Positions 40,507 to 50,129 are shown, numbered from the stretch's first letter. The stretch: 63,233 bases of DNA from Heteroruminococcus sp964370005 (GCA_964370005.1 CAYJGR010000004.1:1-63233); one strand, 5' to 3'. Numbers and translations: made by a program. Notes: generated by a model from the letters alone, not told the origin.

Positions 40507-41574
40507 GTGCCTGCAGAGCAAAAAACTGAAAAGGCGACGCCCAAAAGGCGACGTGACGAACGAAAAAAAGGTAACATATTTAAAAGCAACGATGCTGTGT
40601 CGGTGCTGGTTATGTTAAGCAGTTTTTTTGTGATATGGCTTACTGCTCCTATGATCGCTGAGAATATCTATGATTTCTTTGTGTATTGTATGAACATCCC
40701 GACCGATCAACCTGTGAGCAGTACCGCACCCGAACTGCGCAATATGATTGACAAGTTTATCACGACTTTTGCTGTATCGGCAGGCCCTATTATCATCACT
40801 GCCATAACGGTAGGGGTGGGGTCAACACTCTACCAAACAAAAATGCTCGTAACATTTGAGCCAATAAAACCCAAATTGAGCCACTTAAACCCACTCCAAG
40901 GTATAAAGCGTTTGTTTTCAATTAGAAGTGTGGTCGATGCGGTCAAGGGAATACTTAAAATTGTCATAATTCTTTCTTTGTTATATCGCTATATCGGCAG
41001 TGTCGCAGAACTGCTTTCAAAATATATGTACACCGACCTTTTGTCCTCGGCATCTCACCTTTATGGATCAGCTTTTGAAGTGGTGATACAAATCTCCATA
41101 GCATTTGTTGTGCTGGCAGGTGCTGATATCTACTTTCAGTGGTGGGATTATGAACGCAAACTAAAAATGTCCAAACAGGAGGTCAAAGAGGAATATAAAC
41201 AAATGGAGGGCGACCCCAAGATCAAAGCCAAGATAAAGGAAGCCCAAAGAAACCTCGCTCGTTCCCGCATGATGCAAAAAGTGCCCACCGCCGATGTTGT
41301 GGTGCGAAACCCAACACACTTTGCCGTGGCATTGAGATATCGATCCGAGAGCGATGCCGCACCGATAGTGCTGGCTAAGGGTCAAGATGAATTGGCGCTT
41401 CGCATAATAGCCGTGGCCGAGGAAAACAATGTGCTGATTGTGGAGAATGTACCACTGGCCAGGGCACTTTATGCCTCCACAGAACTTGACCGAGAGATAC
41501 CGTCCGAACTTTACAACGCCGTAGCCGAGGTGCTTGTGTACCTCTATCGACTCGATGGCAGGATAAAAAATTAG
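40507..41574 (+). CDS. flhB: Flagellar export switch protein FlhB
   Basis: A 355-residue protein starting EQKTEKATPKRRRDERKKG, with four membrane helices and a cytoplasmic domain containing the intact autocleavage site NPTH in VVVRNPTHFAVALRY. It switches export from hook to filament substrates when cued by FliK. GTG start after AAAGGGGGGAAC. The flhX gene at 22398 encodes a second FlhB-C-like protein lacking NPTH. Confidence 0.97.
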   Translation: MPAEQKTEKATPKRRRDERKKGNIFKSNDAVSVLVMLSSFFVIWLTAPMIAENIYDFFVYCMNIPTDQPVSSTAPELRNMIDKFITTFAVSAGPIIITAITVGVGSTLYQTKMLVTFEPIKPKLSHLNPLQGIKRLFSIRSVVDAVKGILKIVIILSLLYRYIGSVAELLSKYMYTDLLSSASHLYGSAFEVVIQISIAFVVLAGADIYFQWWDYERKLKMSKQEVKEEYKQMEGDPKIKAKIKEAQRNLARSRMMQKVPTADVVVRNPTHFAVALRYRSESDAAPIVLAKGQDELALRIIAVAEENNVLIVENVPLARALYASTELDREIPSELYNAVAEVLVYLYRLDGRIKN

Positions 41575-41585
41575 GGAGATATGCT

Positions 41586-41828
41586 ATGAAGATGGTTATT
41601 GGTGTGATAGTGTTCTTTTTCCTTGCTATGACATTTGGCGGGGGGATATCGGACATGATATTCTCGGCCATAGTTGGCGGGGGAGTGGACGAAAGTTTTC
41701 TCTACCCGATATACGGTGGCATTGTTTTGTTGGCCGGCATGATAGCAATATGCACCAAGATTGTGCTAGAAGAAATACAATCGCTAAAAGATATGATAGC
41801 TAAAACGCAGGAGACACAGGACGAATAA
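41586..41828 (+). CDS. Small two-helix membrane protein between flhB and flhA
   Basis: An 80-residue protein with two hydrophobic helices (GVIVFFFLAMTFGGGI and GGIVLLAGMIAICTKIVLEE) and a charged C-terminal tail. I do not recognise a family. It follows flhB by 11 nt with a TTAGGGAGATATGCT start site and precedes flhA, so it is part of the export-gate segment; a role with FlhA/FlhB is inferred from position alone. Confidence 0.75.
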   Translation: MKMVIGVIVFFFLAMTFGGGISDMIFSAIVGGGVDESFLYPIYGGIVLLAGMIAICTKIVLEEIQSLKDMIAKTQETQDE

Positions 41829-41900
41829 GTCCATATACCGCTGTCTATACAGTGTGCAAGCGTACACAACTCACCCGCCCCAAATCAGGAGTAAAAGCCT

Positions 41901-44003
41901 ATGAAACGAATACTCGACAATTCCATATCTATCATGGTGGTAATCATCGTGCTATTCTTGGTGATACCGCTACCCTCCACAGCTATTTTGGATATACTGC
42001 TTGTGGTCAATATATCGATGTCGATTGTCATTTTGATGATCACTATGAGCATATCCCAGTCCTTGGAGCTGTCGGTATTCCCCTCACTGCTACTTATTAC
42101 CACTCTGTTTCGTTTGGGGCTTAACATCTCCTCCACTCGTATGATCCTCTCACGGGGTGGCGATGCAGGTACAGTAATACGTTCTTTTGGTAACTTGATA
42201 ACACAGGGTAACATCGTAATCGGTGTTATAATCTTTCTCATAATCGTACTTGTACAATTTATCGTAATCACAAAGGGTGCCGAGCGTGTATCAGAAGTGG
42301 CCGCCCGCTTTACCCTGGATGCCATGCCCGGCAAACAGATGGCTATAGATGCCGACTTAAGCTCGGGTATGATCAAGGAAGAAGAGGCCAGAGAACGCCG
42401 CCATGTCATCCAAAAAGAGGCCGACTTCTATGGCGCAATGGATGGTGCCACCAAGATAGTCAAGGGCGATGCTGTTATGTCCATCGTCATCACAATTATA
42501 AACTTCATAGCCGGTGTAATCATAGGCATGGTACAGGACGGTGGCGACTTTGCCACGGTGTTGAGTGTTTATTCTATAGCTACCATCGGTGATGGGCTTG
42601 TCTCGCAGGTGCCTTCACTTATGATTTCGACCGCTACCGGCATGATTGTAACTCGCTCTGTGTCCGAGGGAAGCCTTAATACAGATGTTATTACCCAGTT
42701 CAAAAATCAGCCCCGTGCCATTATGGCTACAGGTGTCATACTTGTATTGATGGCGGTATTCCCCGGCACACCCACATTGCCGCTTTTTGTGGTGGGTATT
42801 GCCATGGGTGTGGGTGGATTTGTCGGTGATCGTCGCATGGCTCAGGTGAGGGCATTGCAGGCGCAGGCAGACTTGCAAACCGGTATGACCGAGTTATCCG
42901 AGGTCATGGGCCCCTCCGAGTCGGATTACTACAAAGATATCAACAATGTATATTCACTACTGACTATAGAGCCTATCGAGATGGAATTTGGCTACAGCCT
43001 TATACCACTTGTTGATGAATCAAGCGGTGGTAAGCTCATAAGTCGTATCGTGATATTCCGTCGCCAATATGCCCAGGATATGGGCTTTGTGGTACCCTCC
43101 ATACGTCTGCATGATGGGGCAACACTCGGCACAAATCAATATATAATCAAGATAAGGGGTGAGGAGGTCGCCCGAGGTGAGATATTGGTCGATTATTATC
43201 TCGCACTTGAACCCTCCGATACAAATGGTGAAATCGATGGCATAGAGACGGTAGAGCCGGCTTATGGCATACCTGCACGATGGATTTTACCCGAGAATAA
43301 GGAGATGGCCGAGATTTACGGCTACACTGTCATCACACCCCTATCTGTAATGCTCACACATCTCTCCGAGACGGTTAAAAAGCACGCCTATGAGTTATTG
43401 GGTCGTACCGAGACCTTGCAACTTGTAGAAAATCTTAAACTTACCCAACCCGAGCTTGTCGAGGAGGCCATACCAAATGTGGTCAGTTACACGACCCTTG
43501 AGAAGATATTACGAAACCTTTTACGTGAGGGAATCCCCATAAAGGATTTGGGTGGTATATTGGCGGCCATAGTGGAGGCAAGCACCACCACTGCCGATAT
43601 AGATATGATTACCGAGCAGGTGCGTGGAGCACTTGGACGCACTATCACTCGCAAGTTCTGCGAGGGCGGACAGCTTAGGGTGGTTACACTGGATGCTGAG
43701 CTTGAAAAGAAGGTGTTGGCCTCACTTACAAAGAACGATCACGGTGTGTATCTTGCCTTGGGGCCTGAGATATTACAGCAGGTGGTGGCACAACTTGGGG
43801 ATTTGCGCAAGAAGTTCAACGACCTTTCGCAAACTCCGGTGGTGCTGACAAGTCAAATTATCCGTGTATATCTAAGCCGACTTCTTGCACAGTTTTATCC
43901 CGATGTCTATGTATTATCCTTTAGCGAGATCGCCAGCAATGTACAAATACAGGCTATAGGCAATATTACATGGGAGCCACAAGCCCAAGAGATACACGCA
44001 TAA
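41901..44003 (+). CDS. flhA: Flagellar export gate protein FlhA
   Basis: A 700-residue protein with eight N-terminal membrane helices, the FHIPEP-like cytoplasmic-loop signature in RFTLDAMPGKQMAIDADLSSGMI, and a C-terminal cytoplasmic domain (QLVENLKLTQPELVEEAIPNVVS) that forms the nonameric ring binding chaperone-substrate complexes. Length is typical. Confidence 0.97.
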   Translation: MKRILDNSISIMVVIIVLFLVIPLPSTAILDILLVVNISMSIVILMITMSISQSLELSVFPSLLLITTLFRLGLNISSTRMILSRGGDAGTVIRSFGNLITQGNIVIGVIIFLIIVLVQFIVITKGAERVSEVAARFTLDAMPGKQMAIDADLSSGMIKEEEARERRHVIQKEADFYGAMDGATKIVKGDAVMSIVITIINFIAGVIIGMVQDGGDFATVLSVYSIATIGDGLVSQVPSLMISTATGMIVTRSVSEGSLNTDVITQFKNQPRAIMATGVILVLMAVFPGTPTLPLFVVGIAMGVGGFVGDRRMAQVRALQAQADLQTGMTELSEVMGPSESDYYKDINNVYSLLTIEPIEMEFGYSLIPLVDESSGGKLISRIVIFRRQYAQDMGFVVPSIRLHDGATLGTNQYIIKIRGEEVARGEILVDYYLALEPSDTNGEIDGIETVEPAYGIPARWILPENKEMAEIYGYTVITPLSVMLTHLSETVKKHAYELLGRTETLQLVENLKLTQPELVEEAIPNVVSYTTLEKILRNLLREGIPIKDLGGILAAIVEASTTTADIDMITEQVRGALGRTITRKFCEGGQLRVVTLDAELEKKVLASLTKNDHGVYLALGPEILQQVVAQLGDLRKKFNDLSQTPVVLTSQIIRVYLSRLLAQFYPDVYVLSFSEIASNVQIQAIGNITWEPQAQEIHA

Positions 44004-44064
44004 CAGTATCGAAAACCGGCCGTAGGGGAAATGCTACATTATAAGGCGGCAAAGGACGGTAAGA

Positions 44065-44883
44065 ATGAATAAATCGAGCGGGTCAGCGGCACTGTCCGAC
44101 CGCGGTAAGCAGTTGTCGGAGCAGGAGCTTGAACAGCTGAATAATCAGGAGCTACTGAGGCTTTATAAGGAGACCGGTGACCAAGAACTGAAATGGGCAC
44201 TGGTACTGCGCATGACCGATATAATTCGGCGCATTGCGCACCAGACCTGTGGGCTTTACAGTGGCTTTACCCAGATGGATGATGTTATACATGAGGGTGT
44301 ATTGGTACTGCTCAGCGCTGTTGACAGATACGATTTTTCAAAGGAAGTCAAGTTTGAGACCTATATATCCAAGCGACTGAGGGGCATGATTGTTGACCTT
44401 GCCCGAAAGCAGGACTGGATACCACGCCAGCTCAGACAAAAATCCATCCAACTCGGACGAGCGACCGAGGAACTATCCGGGGAGCTTGGCCACACCCCCA
44501 GCTCACAGGAGATCGCCGATCATTTAGGGGTCAGCATGGAACAATATCAAGAGATGTTGGCCGACACCGCCGTGACAAACCTCATATCATTTGAGGCACT
44601 GCTCGACAGTTATGGCAATGCCGCAGGCAAGCTTGTGACCGGCACCGAGGGAGCGAATCCCCCCGAGGAGGCCTGCGAGGAAAAGGAACTTTATCATCAC
44701 TTAAAAGAGGGCATACAGGGACTGCGAGAGAATGAACGCCTTGTGTTGTCGCTCTATTACGAAAAGGAACTGACCATGAAGGAGATCGCCCAGGTTTTGG
44801 GGGTAAGTGCCCCGAGGGTGTCCCAAATACACAGCCGTGCAGTACAGAACTTAAAAGCATTCATGACCGACCATATGGAGTAA
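44065..44883 (+). CDS. fliA: Sigma-28 factor for flagellar genes (FliA/SigD)
   Basis: A 272-residue sigma factor. Region 2 (VDRYDFSKEVKFETYISKRLRGMIVDLARKQDWIPRQLR), region 3 (LGHTPSSQEIADHLGVSMEQY) and region 4 (ENERLVLSLYYEKELTMKEIAQVLGVSAPRVSQIHSRA) are all present. It transcribes late genes such as flagellin and is held by FlgM until the hook is complete. flhF and flhG, often found just before fliA, are absent here. Confidence 0.96.
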   Translation: MNKSSGSAALSDRGKQLSEQELEQLNNQELLRLYKETGDQELKWALVLRMTDIIRRIAHQTCGLYSGFTQMDDVIHEGVLVLLSAVDRYDFSKEVKFETYISKRLRGMIVDLARKQDWIPRQLRQKSIQLGRATEELSGELGHTPSSQEIADHLGVSMEQYQEMLADTAVTNLISFEALLDSYGNAAGKLVTGTEGANPPEEACEEKELYHHLKEGIQGLRENERLVLSLYYEKELTMKEIAQVLGVSAPRVSQIHSRAVQNLKAFMTDHME

Positions 44884-44910
44884 AAAACTGCCTGAAAAGG
44901 AGAAAAGCTT

Positions 44911-45705
44911 ATGACAAAGGGATTTTATAATTTGACATCGGGGATGCTATCACAGACACGCCGTTTGGATGTTGTGGGCAACAATATGACCAACGTGTCC
45001 ACCCCCGGATTTAAATCGGAGATTTATACCGATAGTACTTTTGAGGAGGTCATGTGGAGTCGCATTGGCAACAACGAGCGCCCCGAGGATGTCGGCACTC
45101 AAAGTTACATACTGGCCGCCAGCGAACTGCATATAAACCATGAGGCCGGCTTTACCGAGCTGACAGGGCTTAATCTTGATTTTGCCATCATCGGCGACGG
45201 ATATTTTGGAATCCAAAAGGAGAACGGTGTGGAGTACACCCGTGGTGGAAGTTTCTCTCTCGATGGTGAGGGTTACCTTTATCTTGCGGGGCAGGGCAGG
45301 GTGCTTGACTCGGACGGTCAACCCATACTGCTGGCCACAGATAAGATTTCGGCCGACCAGTCGGGGCGCATAACCTTGGCCGAGACCGGTGAGGAAGTGG
45401 CACAACTCGGAGTGTTTACATTTGCTACCGACGATGAAGAGGCCGAACCGGTGGGGCTTATAAAGAATGAGAGCGGGCTTTTTACCGCCGAGCCACCCGA
45501 GGAGGAAGGCCAGGAGGCTATAGACCCGACACAGATGGAGAGCCCCACGGTCATGTGGAAGGCGGTTGAGAACTCCAATGTTGAGATGGTGGATGAGATG
45601 GTGCGCATGATGACGGCACAAAGAGCCTTGCAGAGTGCCGGACAGGTGCTGAAACTTTACGATGGCATACTGACAAAATCCACAACCGATTTAGGAAGAG
45701 TATAA
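44911..45705 (+). CDS. flgF: Flagellar rod protein FlgF/FlgG family, first copy
   Basis: A 264-residue protein with the rod/hook N-terminus (MLSQTRRLDVVGNNMTNVSTPGFKSEI) and C-terminus (VEMVDEMVRMMTAQRALQSAGQVLKLYDGIL). It is one of two adjacent rod paralogues, like B. subtilis FlhO/FlhP or FlgF/FlgG. Which is distal cannot be told for sure; the assignment to FlgF follows the usual order. AAAGGAGAAAAGC precedes the ATG. Confidence 0.88.
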   Translation: MTKGFYNLTSGMLSQTRRLDVVGNNMTNVSTPGFKSEIYTDSTFEEVMWSRIGNNERPEDVGTQSYILAASELHINHEAGFTELTGLNLDFAIIGDGYFGIQKENGVEYTRGGSFSLDGEGYLYLAGQGRVLDSDGQPILLATDKISADQSGRITLAETGEEVAQLGVFTFATDDEEAEPVGLIKNESGLFTAEPPEEEGQEAIDPTQMESPTVMWKAVENSNVEMVDEMVRMMTAQRALQSAGQVLKLYDGILTKSTTDLGRV

Positions 45706-45725
45706 ACTGAGGGGGGTTACATAAA

Positions 45726-46475
45726 ATGATACAAGCTTTTTACAATACGGCTAATGGTGCAAGTGAACAAATGGATCGTATGCAGGTTCAGGGCAATAAT
45801 ATAGCTAATGTCAACACATATGGTTATAAGGCTGACCAATCTGTGTTTAGCAATCTTATGTATGGGATGCTCACAGGAATTGATGATGAGCAATTACCAA
45901 TGGGTACAGGTGCCCGAACGGTCAGCACAGTTACAAACTTTGACTCGACAGGCCTTGAATCGACGGGGCGCACTCTCGATTATACCATCATAGGTGAGGG
46001 GTTCTTTGCCCTGAGAGACATAGCCACCGAGGAAATTTCCTACACAAGGGATGGTGCATTTCGTCTGTCCGAGTTTGAGGGATTGTTTTATCTATCGGAC
46101 GGCGAGGGGCGACAGGTGCTTGATGCCGCAGGAGAACCCATCGTGGTGGGCGCTGTAACCGAGAGTGAGACAGGGGAAATTACGATTACAAACGATCCTG
46201 ATTCCTTGCTTCCCGTGGGTGTGTTTGACATTCAGTACAAGGATGGACTTTTGCATCTTGATTCGGGCAGATTTGCCGTGGGCGAGAAGAACGGCACCGT
46301 GACAGCTATGACCGAGCCACAGGTGATGCAGGGCTTCTTGGAGGCATCAAATGTGGATCTTGCCACCGAGCTTGTAAAGGTGATAGAGGCACAACGTTCA
46401 TATAGTTTTGCCTTGCGCATGGTAACGGTATCTGATGAGGTCGAAACGACCATAAATAACCTGTCAAACAGGTAG
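45726..46475 (+). CDS. flgG: Flagellar rod protein FlgF/FlgG family, second copy
   Basis: A 249-residue paralogue of the previous gene: RMQVQGNNIANVNTYGYKAD at the N-terminus, DYTIIGEGFFALRD in the middle and NVDLATELVKVIEAQRSYSFALRMVTVSDEV at the C-terminus. It is probably the distal rod. It follows by 20 nt. Confidence 0.88.
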   Translation: MIQAFYNTANGASEQMDRMQVQGNNIANVNTYGYKADQSVFSNLMYGMLTGIDDEQLPMGTGARTVSTVTNFDSTGLESTGRTLDYTIIGEGFFALRDIATEEISYTRDGAFRLSEFEGLFYLSDGEGRQVLDAAGEPIVVGAVTESETGEITITNDPDSLLPVGVFDIQYKDGLLHLDSGRFAVGEKNGTVTAMTEPQVMQGFLEASNVDLATELVKVIEAQRSYSFALRMVTVSDEVETTINNLSNR

Positions 46476-46492
46476 GAAGGTAGGTAGGGTGT

Positions 46493-47113
46493 GTGAAATC
46501 ATTTGATCAACTCAGCGATCTGGAACTTGACACACTTCAAGAGATAGGCAGTATTGGTTCGGGGAATGCTGCCACTGCATTGTCGGGTATGCTTGGTTGC
46601 GAGGTGCGCATAGATATGCCCGAGGTGCGTATAATGGGGTATAACGAGGCCATCGAATGGATGGGTGGCCCCGAGCTTGTGACTGCAGGTGTATTGGTGC
46701 ATCTTGAGGGTGAGGTCAACGGCATTGTGTTGTCGGTACAGCAGGAAGAATTTGTAAGCATGGTGCTCCAAAATATGATTGGTAAGAGTATTTCGAGCTA
46801 TGATGAGCTAAATGAACTTGATAACTCGGCTTTGGTTGAAGTGGGCAACATAATGATTTCGGCATTTGTGAGCGCAGTATCCGACATGGCGGGCGTGGCC
46901 ATGCGTCCTACAGTACCGGCGTTTGCGGTTGAAATGCAGGGGGCTATTCTTGCGATACCTATGGCGGAATATGGTGGTCAATCAAATCACATCATGACTA
47001 TAGGCACCAACTTTATTTGCAATAACACTGTGATGGTGTGCAAGATTTTGTTATCACCCGATATAAGGTCGCTGAATTTGCTTCTTAGAAAGTTAGGGGT
47101 TTTGGATGAGTGA
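46493..47113 (+). CDS. cheC: CheY-P phosphatase CheC
   Basis: A 206-residue protein with two CheC active-site helices: LQEIGSIGSGNAATALSGML and LVEVGNIMISAFVSAVSDMAG, each with the conserved Glu and Asn. It dephosphorylates CheY-P and is activated by CheD, encoded next with an 8-nt overlap. GTG start. Confidence 0.95.
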   Translation: MKSFDQLSDLELDTLQEIGSIGSGNAATALSGMLGCEVRIDMPEVRIMGYNEAIEWMGGPELVTAGVLVHLEGEVNGIVLSVQQEEFVSMVLQNMIGKSISSYDELNELDNSALVEVGNIMISAFVSAVSDMAGVAMRPTVPAFAVEMQGAILAIPMAEYGGQSNHIMTIGTNFICNNTVMVCKILLSPDIRSLNLLLRKLGVLDE

Positions 47114-47588
47114 GAAACTGATAGTGGGCATAGCGGACATGAAGATAGCCAAAAAAGAGGGCCAACTTATCACATATGCGCTTGGCTCCTGTATCGGTGT
47201 TTGTCTTTATGACCCGGAAATCAAGCTTGCGGCACTACTTCATATTATGTTACCCCTCAACATGGAGGCGGGCAAAACAAATCCCCTAAAGTATGCTGAC
47301 ACCGGCATAAAAGAGACGCTCAGGGGTATGGAGTTAAGAGGAGCAGTTCGAAGCCGAATTGTGGCCAAGATTGCGGGAGGAGCTTGCATATTCTCCACGC
47401 TACAAAAAGGGACATTTGGCAATATAGGCCAGCGAAACATTGAAAGTGTGCGTATGATACTTAAGATGCAGAATATAAAACTGTTGTGGGAGGATGTTGG
47501 AGGAAATATTGCACGCAGTGTTTTCTTTGATGCCGCCACAGGCAAGGGCATGGTGCGTAGCCATGGTCAACCTGAAAAAGTGTTTTGA
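47106..47588 (+). CDS. cheD: Chemoreceptor glutamine deamidase CheD
   Basis: A 160-residue protein; the catalytic Cys is in YALGSCIGVCLYD and the His in LLHIMLP, with KIAGGACIF and NIGQRNIE further on. CheD deamidates receptors and stimulates CheC. Confidence 0.96.
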   Translation: MSEKLIVGIADMKIAKKEGQLITYALGSCIGVCLYDPEIKLAALLHIMLPLNMEAGKTNPLKYADTGIKETLRGMELRGAVRSRIVAKIAGGACIFSTLQKGTFGNIGQRNIESVRMILKMQNIKLLWEDVGGNIARSVFFDAATGKGMVRSHGQPEKVF

Positions 47589-47624
47589 TAGCCATAGCGA
47601 TTTTGAAGATGGGGGAATGGTGAG

Positions 47625-48569
47625 ATGCAGCAAAACAACAACTCGAATGCGACGGTATCTACCGCAGGAGAAATCGAAATTATGGAGTTCACAGTTGATG
47701 GCCAGCTTTATGGCATCAATGTGGCCAAGGTGCGGGAGATTATGCTTTCACGTGAGGTTCGCCCTATGCCCCACTCGCACGAGGCAGTTGAGGGAATTTT
47801 TAAACCGAGAGACTTCCTTATAACTGTGGTGGATTTGCCTTGCTATTTGCGGGGGCAGGTACAGGAGAGAGGCGAAAAAGATCTTTTTATTGTGACAAAT
47901 TTCAATCGTACATATATAGCCTTTAGGGTACATACCGTGGAGGGCATTCGTCGCATGTCTTGGGAAGAAGTTGAGAAACCCGGCGAGGCTGTTTCGGGTG
48001 GTTCTGTCGGTATGGCTACGGGTGTTGCCCAAAGTGATGATCGCTTGGTGACCATTCTGGATTTGGAACGCATAGTGGCCGATATTTCCCCGCAAACCAG
48101 TATAAGCCTAAGTGATATTACAAATCTCGGTCAACGTGATAATAACAATGCTTCTATTTGGTTGGCAGAAGATTCCATGTTTTTATCTCAAACTATTTGC
48201 AGTGCGCTAAAAAATGCGGGATATATCAATGTCACCACATTTTCTAACGGCAAAGAGTTGTGGAACAAATTGAAAGAGTGCCGCGATGGAGGAAATATAA
48301 ATCAGTGTGCCCAAGTTGTGGTCACAGATTTGGAGATGCCACAAATGGACGGCCATCAACTGCTCAAGTCGATAAAAGCCGACGCCATACTCAAACAGGT
48401 GAAGGTGGTTGTATTCTCGGCACTTATCACGGAAGAAATGTGGAAAATCGGGCAGCAGCTCGGCGCCGACGGGCAGCTCAGCAAACCCGAAATCGCAAAG
48501 CTCGTAGAGATGTTGGACGATTTACTCAGTAACAGTCATGAAAGCAGAGCGGGCGGTGAGGCGATATGA
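47625..48569 (+). CDS. cheV: Chemotaxis protein CheV
   Basis: A 314-residue fusion of a CheW-like domain (EIMEFTVDGQLYGINVAKVREIM, FLITVVDLPCYLRG) and a receiver domain (WLAEDSMFLSQTI; phospho-Asp in VVTDLEMPQMDG; Lys in QLSKPE). It couples receptors to CheA and tunes adaptation by its own phosphorylation. It overlaps the next gene by 4 nt. Confidence 0.95.
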   Translation: MQQNNNSNATVSTAGEIEIMEFTVDGQLYGINVAKVREIMLSREVRPMPHSHEAVEGIFKPRDFLITVVDLPCYLRGQVQERGEKDLFIVTNFNRTYIAFRVHTVEGIRRMSWEEVEKPGEAVSGGSVGMATGVAQSDDRLVTILDLERIVADISPQTSISLSDITNLGQRDNNNASIWLAEDSMFLSQTICSALKNAGYINVTTFSNGKELWNKLKECRDGGNINQCAQVVVTDLEMPQMDGHQLLKSIKADAILKQVKVVVFSALITEEMWKIGQQLGADGQLSKPEIAKLVEMLDDLLSNSHESRAGGEAI

Positions 48570-49834
48570 GTCGTTATATAGTGCGTCAACCAATTAAAAG
48601 TTCGACAGACAATGGTATTATCGGGCATGAAATTTTATATCACGGAGCAAATCAGGCCTTTAACGTGGGACCAAGAAGTGGGGCAAGTAGCGAGTTTGCG
48701 GCGGCCGACACCATTTACAACTTCCTGACGGCCAATACCGACAAACTGCTCAGCGGAAGCCTTAACTTCATGACATTTACCACCACCCTGCTTTTACGTC
48801 GTGCCCCCTATCTCTTCAATAAAGATGATCTGATCATCCAAATAGATGACAGTGTTATAATTCATCCTTTGGCCATGTATGTGGTGCGTCAATATAAACA
48901 AGAGGGATACAAAATTGCCGTCAATCAATTCCAATTCTCTCAGCGCTACCTCTCCATCATGGACACCATCGATTACATAAAGTTCGATGTGGGATTTGTG
49001 CAGGACTCTACAGCCCAGAGCATGGTCAAGATTGCAAAAGGCATGGGCAAACAGTGCATATGTACAGGTATTAATAGTAAAGAGCTGTACGACAAAGCTA
49101 TAAATTTAGGCGTGGATGCCCTCGAAGGCAGCTTTGTGGCCGAAAATATCTCCACAAAGGCGTACAGCAGTGATTATTTGCAGAGTAACTTTTTCCGCCT
49201 GATGGTGGCCGTGACAAGGGATGAACCGACAATCGATGAGATTGAAGAGATCGTTTCGGTAGATGCTACCCTCACCTATGGCCTGCTCAAAATGGTCAAC
49301 TCCTGCTACTTTGCCCTACGTCATAGGGTGGACAGCATAAGACAGGCCGTTATGACGGTGGGTCTGCGTGAGCTTAAACAATGGGTATACCTGCTCAGCG
49401 CCTCGACCGAAAACGGCGAGATGGATAGCAGTAGCGAGGAAATTTTGCGGCTGTCGTTCATGCGTGCAAACTTCTGTAGCCGTTTGGCAGGCTACGCACA
49501 GGATATGACTATCTCACGCCAAGACGCTTATTTAATGGGTATGTTCTCCACCCTCGGTTATCTTATAGATGCCGATCTTGAGGAGATTTTAGAGCAATTG
49601 CCGCTGCGTGAGGAGATAAAACAGGCCTTGATATTCAAAACAGGCCGTGCGGGTATATTGTTTGACCTCGTGGTGCAGTACGAAAAGGCACAGTGGGAGG
49701 AGACAGAAAATTTGGTCGTAGAACTGGGGATACCCCCTCAACAACTCACCGAAGTGTATTTCCAGTGCATGGAGGAAGTTAGCAATATCTGGGGCGACAT
49801 TACAAAGCCCGAGCCAAGTCAGGTCAGCGAATAA
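48566..49834 (+). CDS. EAL/HDOD domain protein with degenerate EAL
   Basis: A 422-residue protein with an N-terminal EAL-like domain and a C-terminal HDOD domain (DEIEEIVSVDATLTYGLLKMVNSCYFALR, ...VGLRELKQWVYLLS), the YuxH-type architecture. The usual EAL catalytic motif is replaced by HEILYHG, and other metal ligands are missing (TGINSKELYDKAINLGVDALEGSFVAE, where family enzymes have conserved acidic residues), so c-di-GMP hydrolysis is unlikely and binding or protein interaction more so. It ends the fla/che operon and overlaps cheV. Confidence 0.9.
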   Translation: MSRYIVRQPIKSSTDNGIIGHEILYHGANQAFNVGPRSGASSEFAAADTIYNFLTANTDKLLSGSLNFMTFTTTLLLRRAPYLFNKDDLIIQIDDSVIIHPLAMYVVRQYKQEGYKIAVNQFQFSQRYLSIMDTIDYIKFDVGFVQDSTAQSMVKIAKGMGKQCICTGINSKELYDKAINLGVDALEGSFVAENISTKAYSSDYLQSNFFRLMVAVTRDEPTIDEIEEIVSVDATLTYGLLKMVNSCYFALRHRVDSIRQAVMTVGLRELKQWVYLLSASTENGEMDSSSEEILRLSFMRANFCSRLAGYAQDMTISRQDAYLMGMFSTLGYLIDADLEEILEQLPLREEIKQALIFKTGRAGILFDLVVQYEKAQWEETENLVVELGIPPQQLTEVYFQCMEEVSNIWGDITKPEPSQVSE

Positions 49835-49894
49835 AAAGCAATGAGGAATTATGGTGTCGCCTTGCGACAAATTTGTATTTAAGAGCATTAGACG

Positions 49895-49922
49895 GCGGGG
49901 TGGGGTTTTCCACCCCGCTTTT
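49895..49922 (+). terminator. Intrinsic terminator of the fla/che operon
   Basis: GCGGGGTGG/CCACCCCGC arms with a GGTTTT loop are followed by TTTT, 60 nt past the last stop codon. Confidence 0.9.
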
Positions 49923-49925
49923 CCG

Positions 49926-50018
49926 TGTAGGGGGCAGTTTCGGCGTGAACGTACAATAGCCCGAGGGCAAAGCGACGCCCACGGGCAACCGTACGCCCCC
50001 ACCAAAACCACCCCCTAC
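49926..50018 (+). repeat. Nested palindromic element sharing the TGTAGGGG head
   Basis: Four nested arms fold over 93 nt: outer GTAGGGGG (49927-49934) with CCCCCTAC (50011-50018), then CGTAC with GTACG, GCCCG with CGGGC, and GGGC with GCCC at the centre. The left end TGTAGGGG equals that of REP palindromes R1 and R5. No gene is present. Sequence 50019-50090 shows nothing recognisable. Confidence 0.6.
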
Positions 50019-50090
50019 CCAAAAAATCGTGGCGGGGAATTAGAGGATTGATAAGGGCAACTAAAAACTAATAACTAAGAGTGAAGAGTT

Positions 50091-50129
50091 AAGGTCAAGG
50101 GCACCGTGTGGGTGCTCTTGACCTTTTCT
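50091..50129 (+). terminator. Strong hairpin between the convergent operons
   Basis: Fifteen pairs (AAGGTCAAGGGCACC with GGTGCTCTTGACCTT) and a 5-nt loop are followed by TTTTCTATCTTCT. It can back up termination of the plus-strand operon and lies about 60 nt past the antitoxin remnant on the minus strand. Confidence 0.75.
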
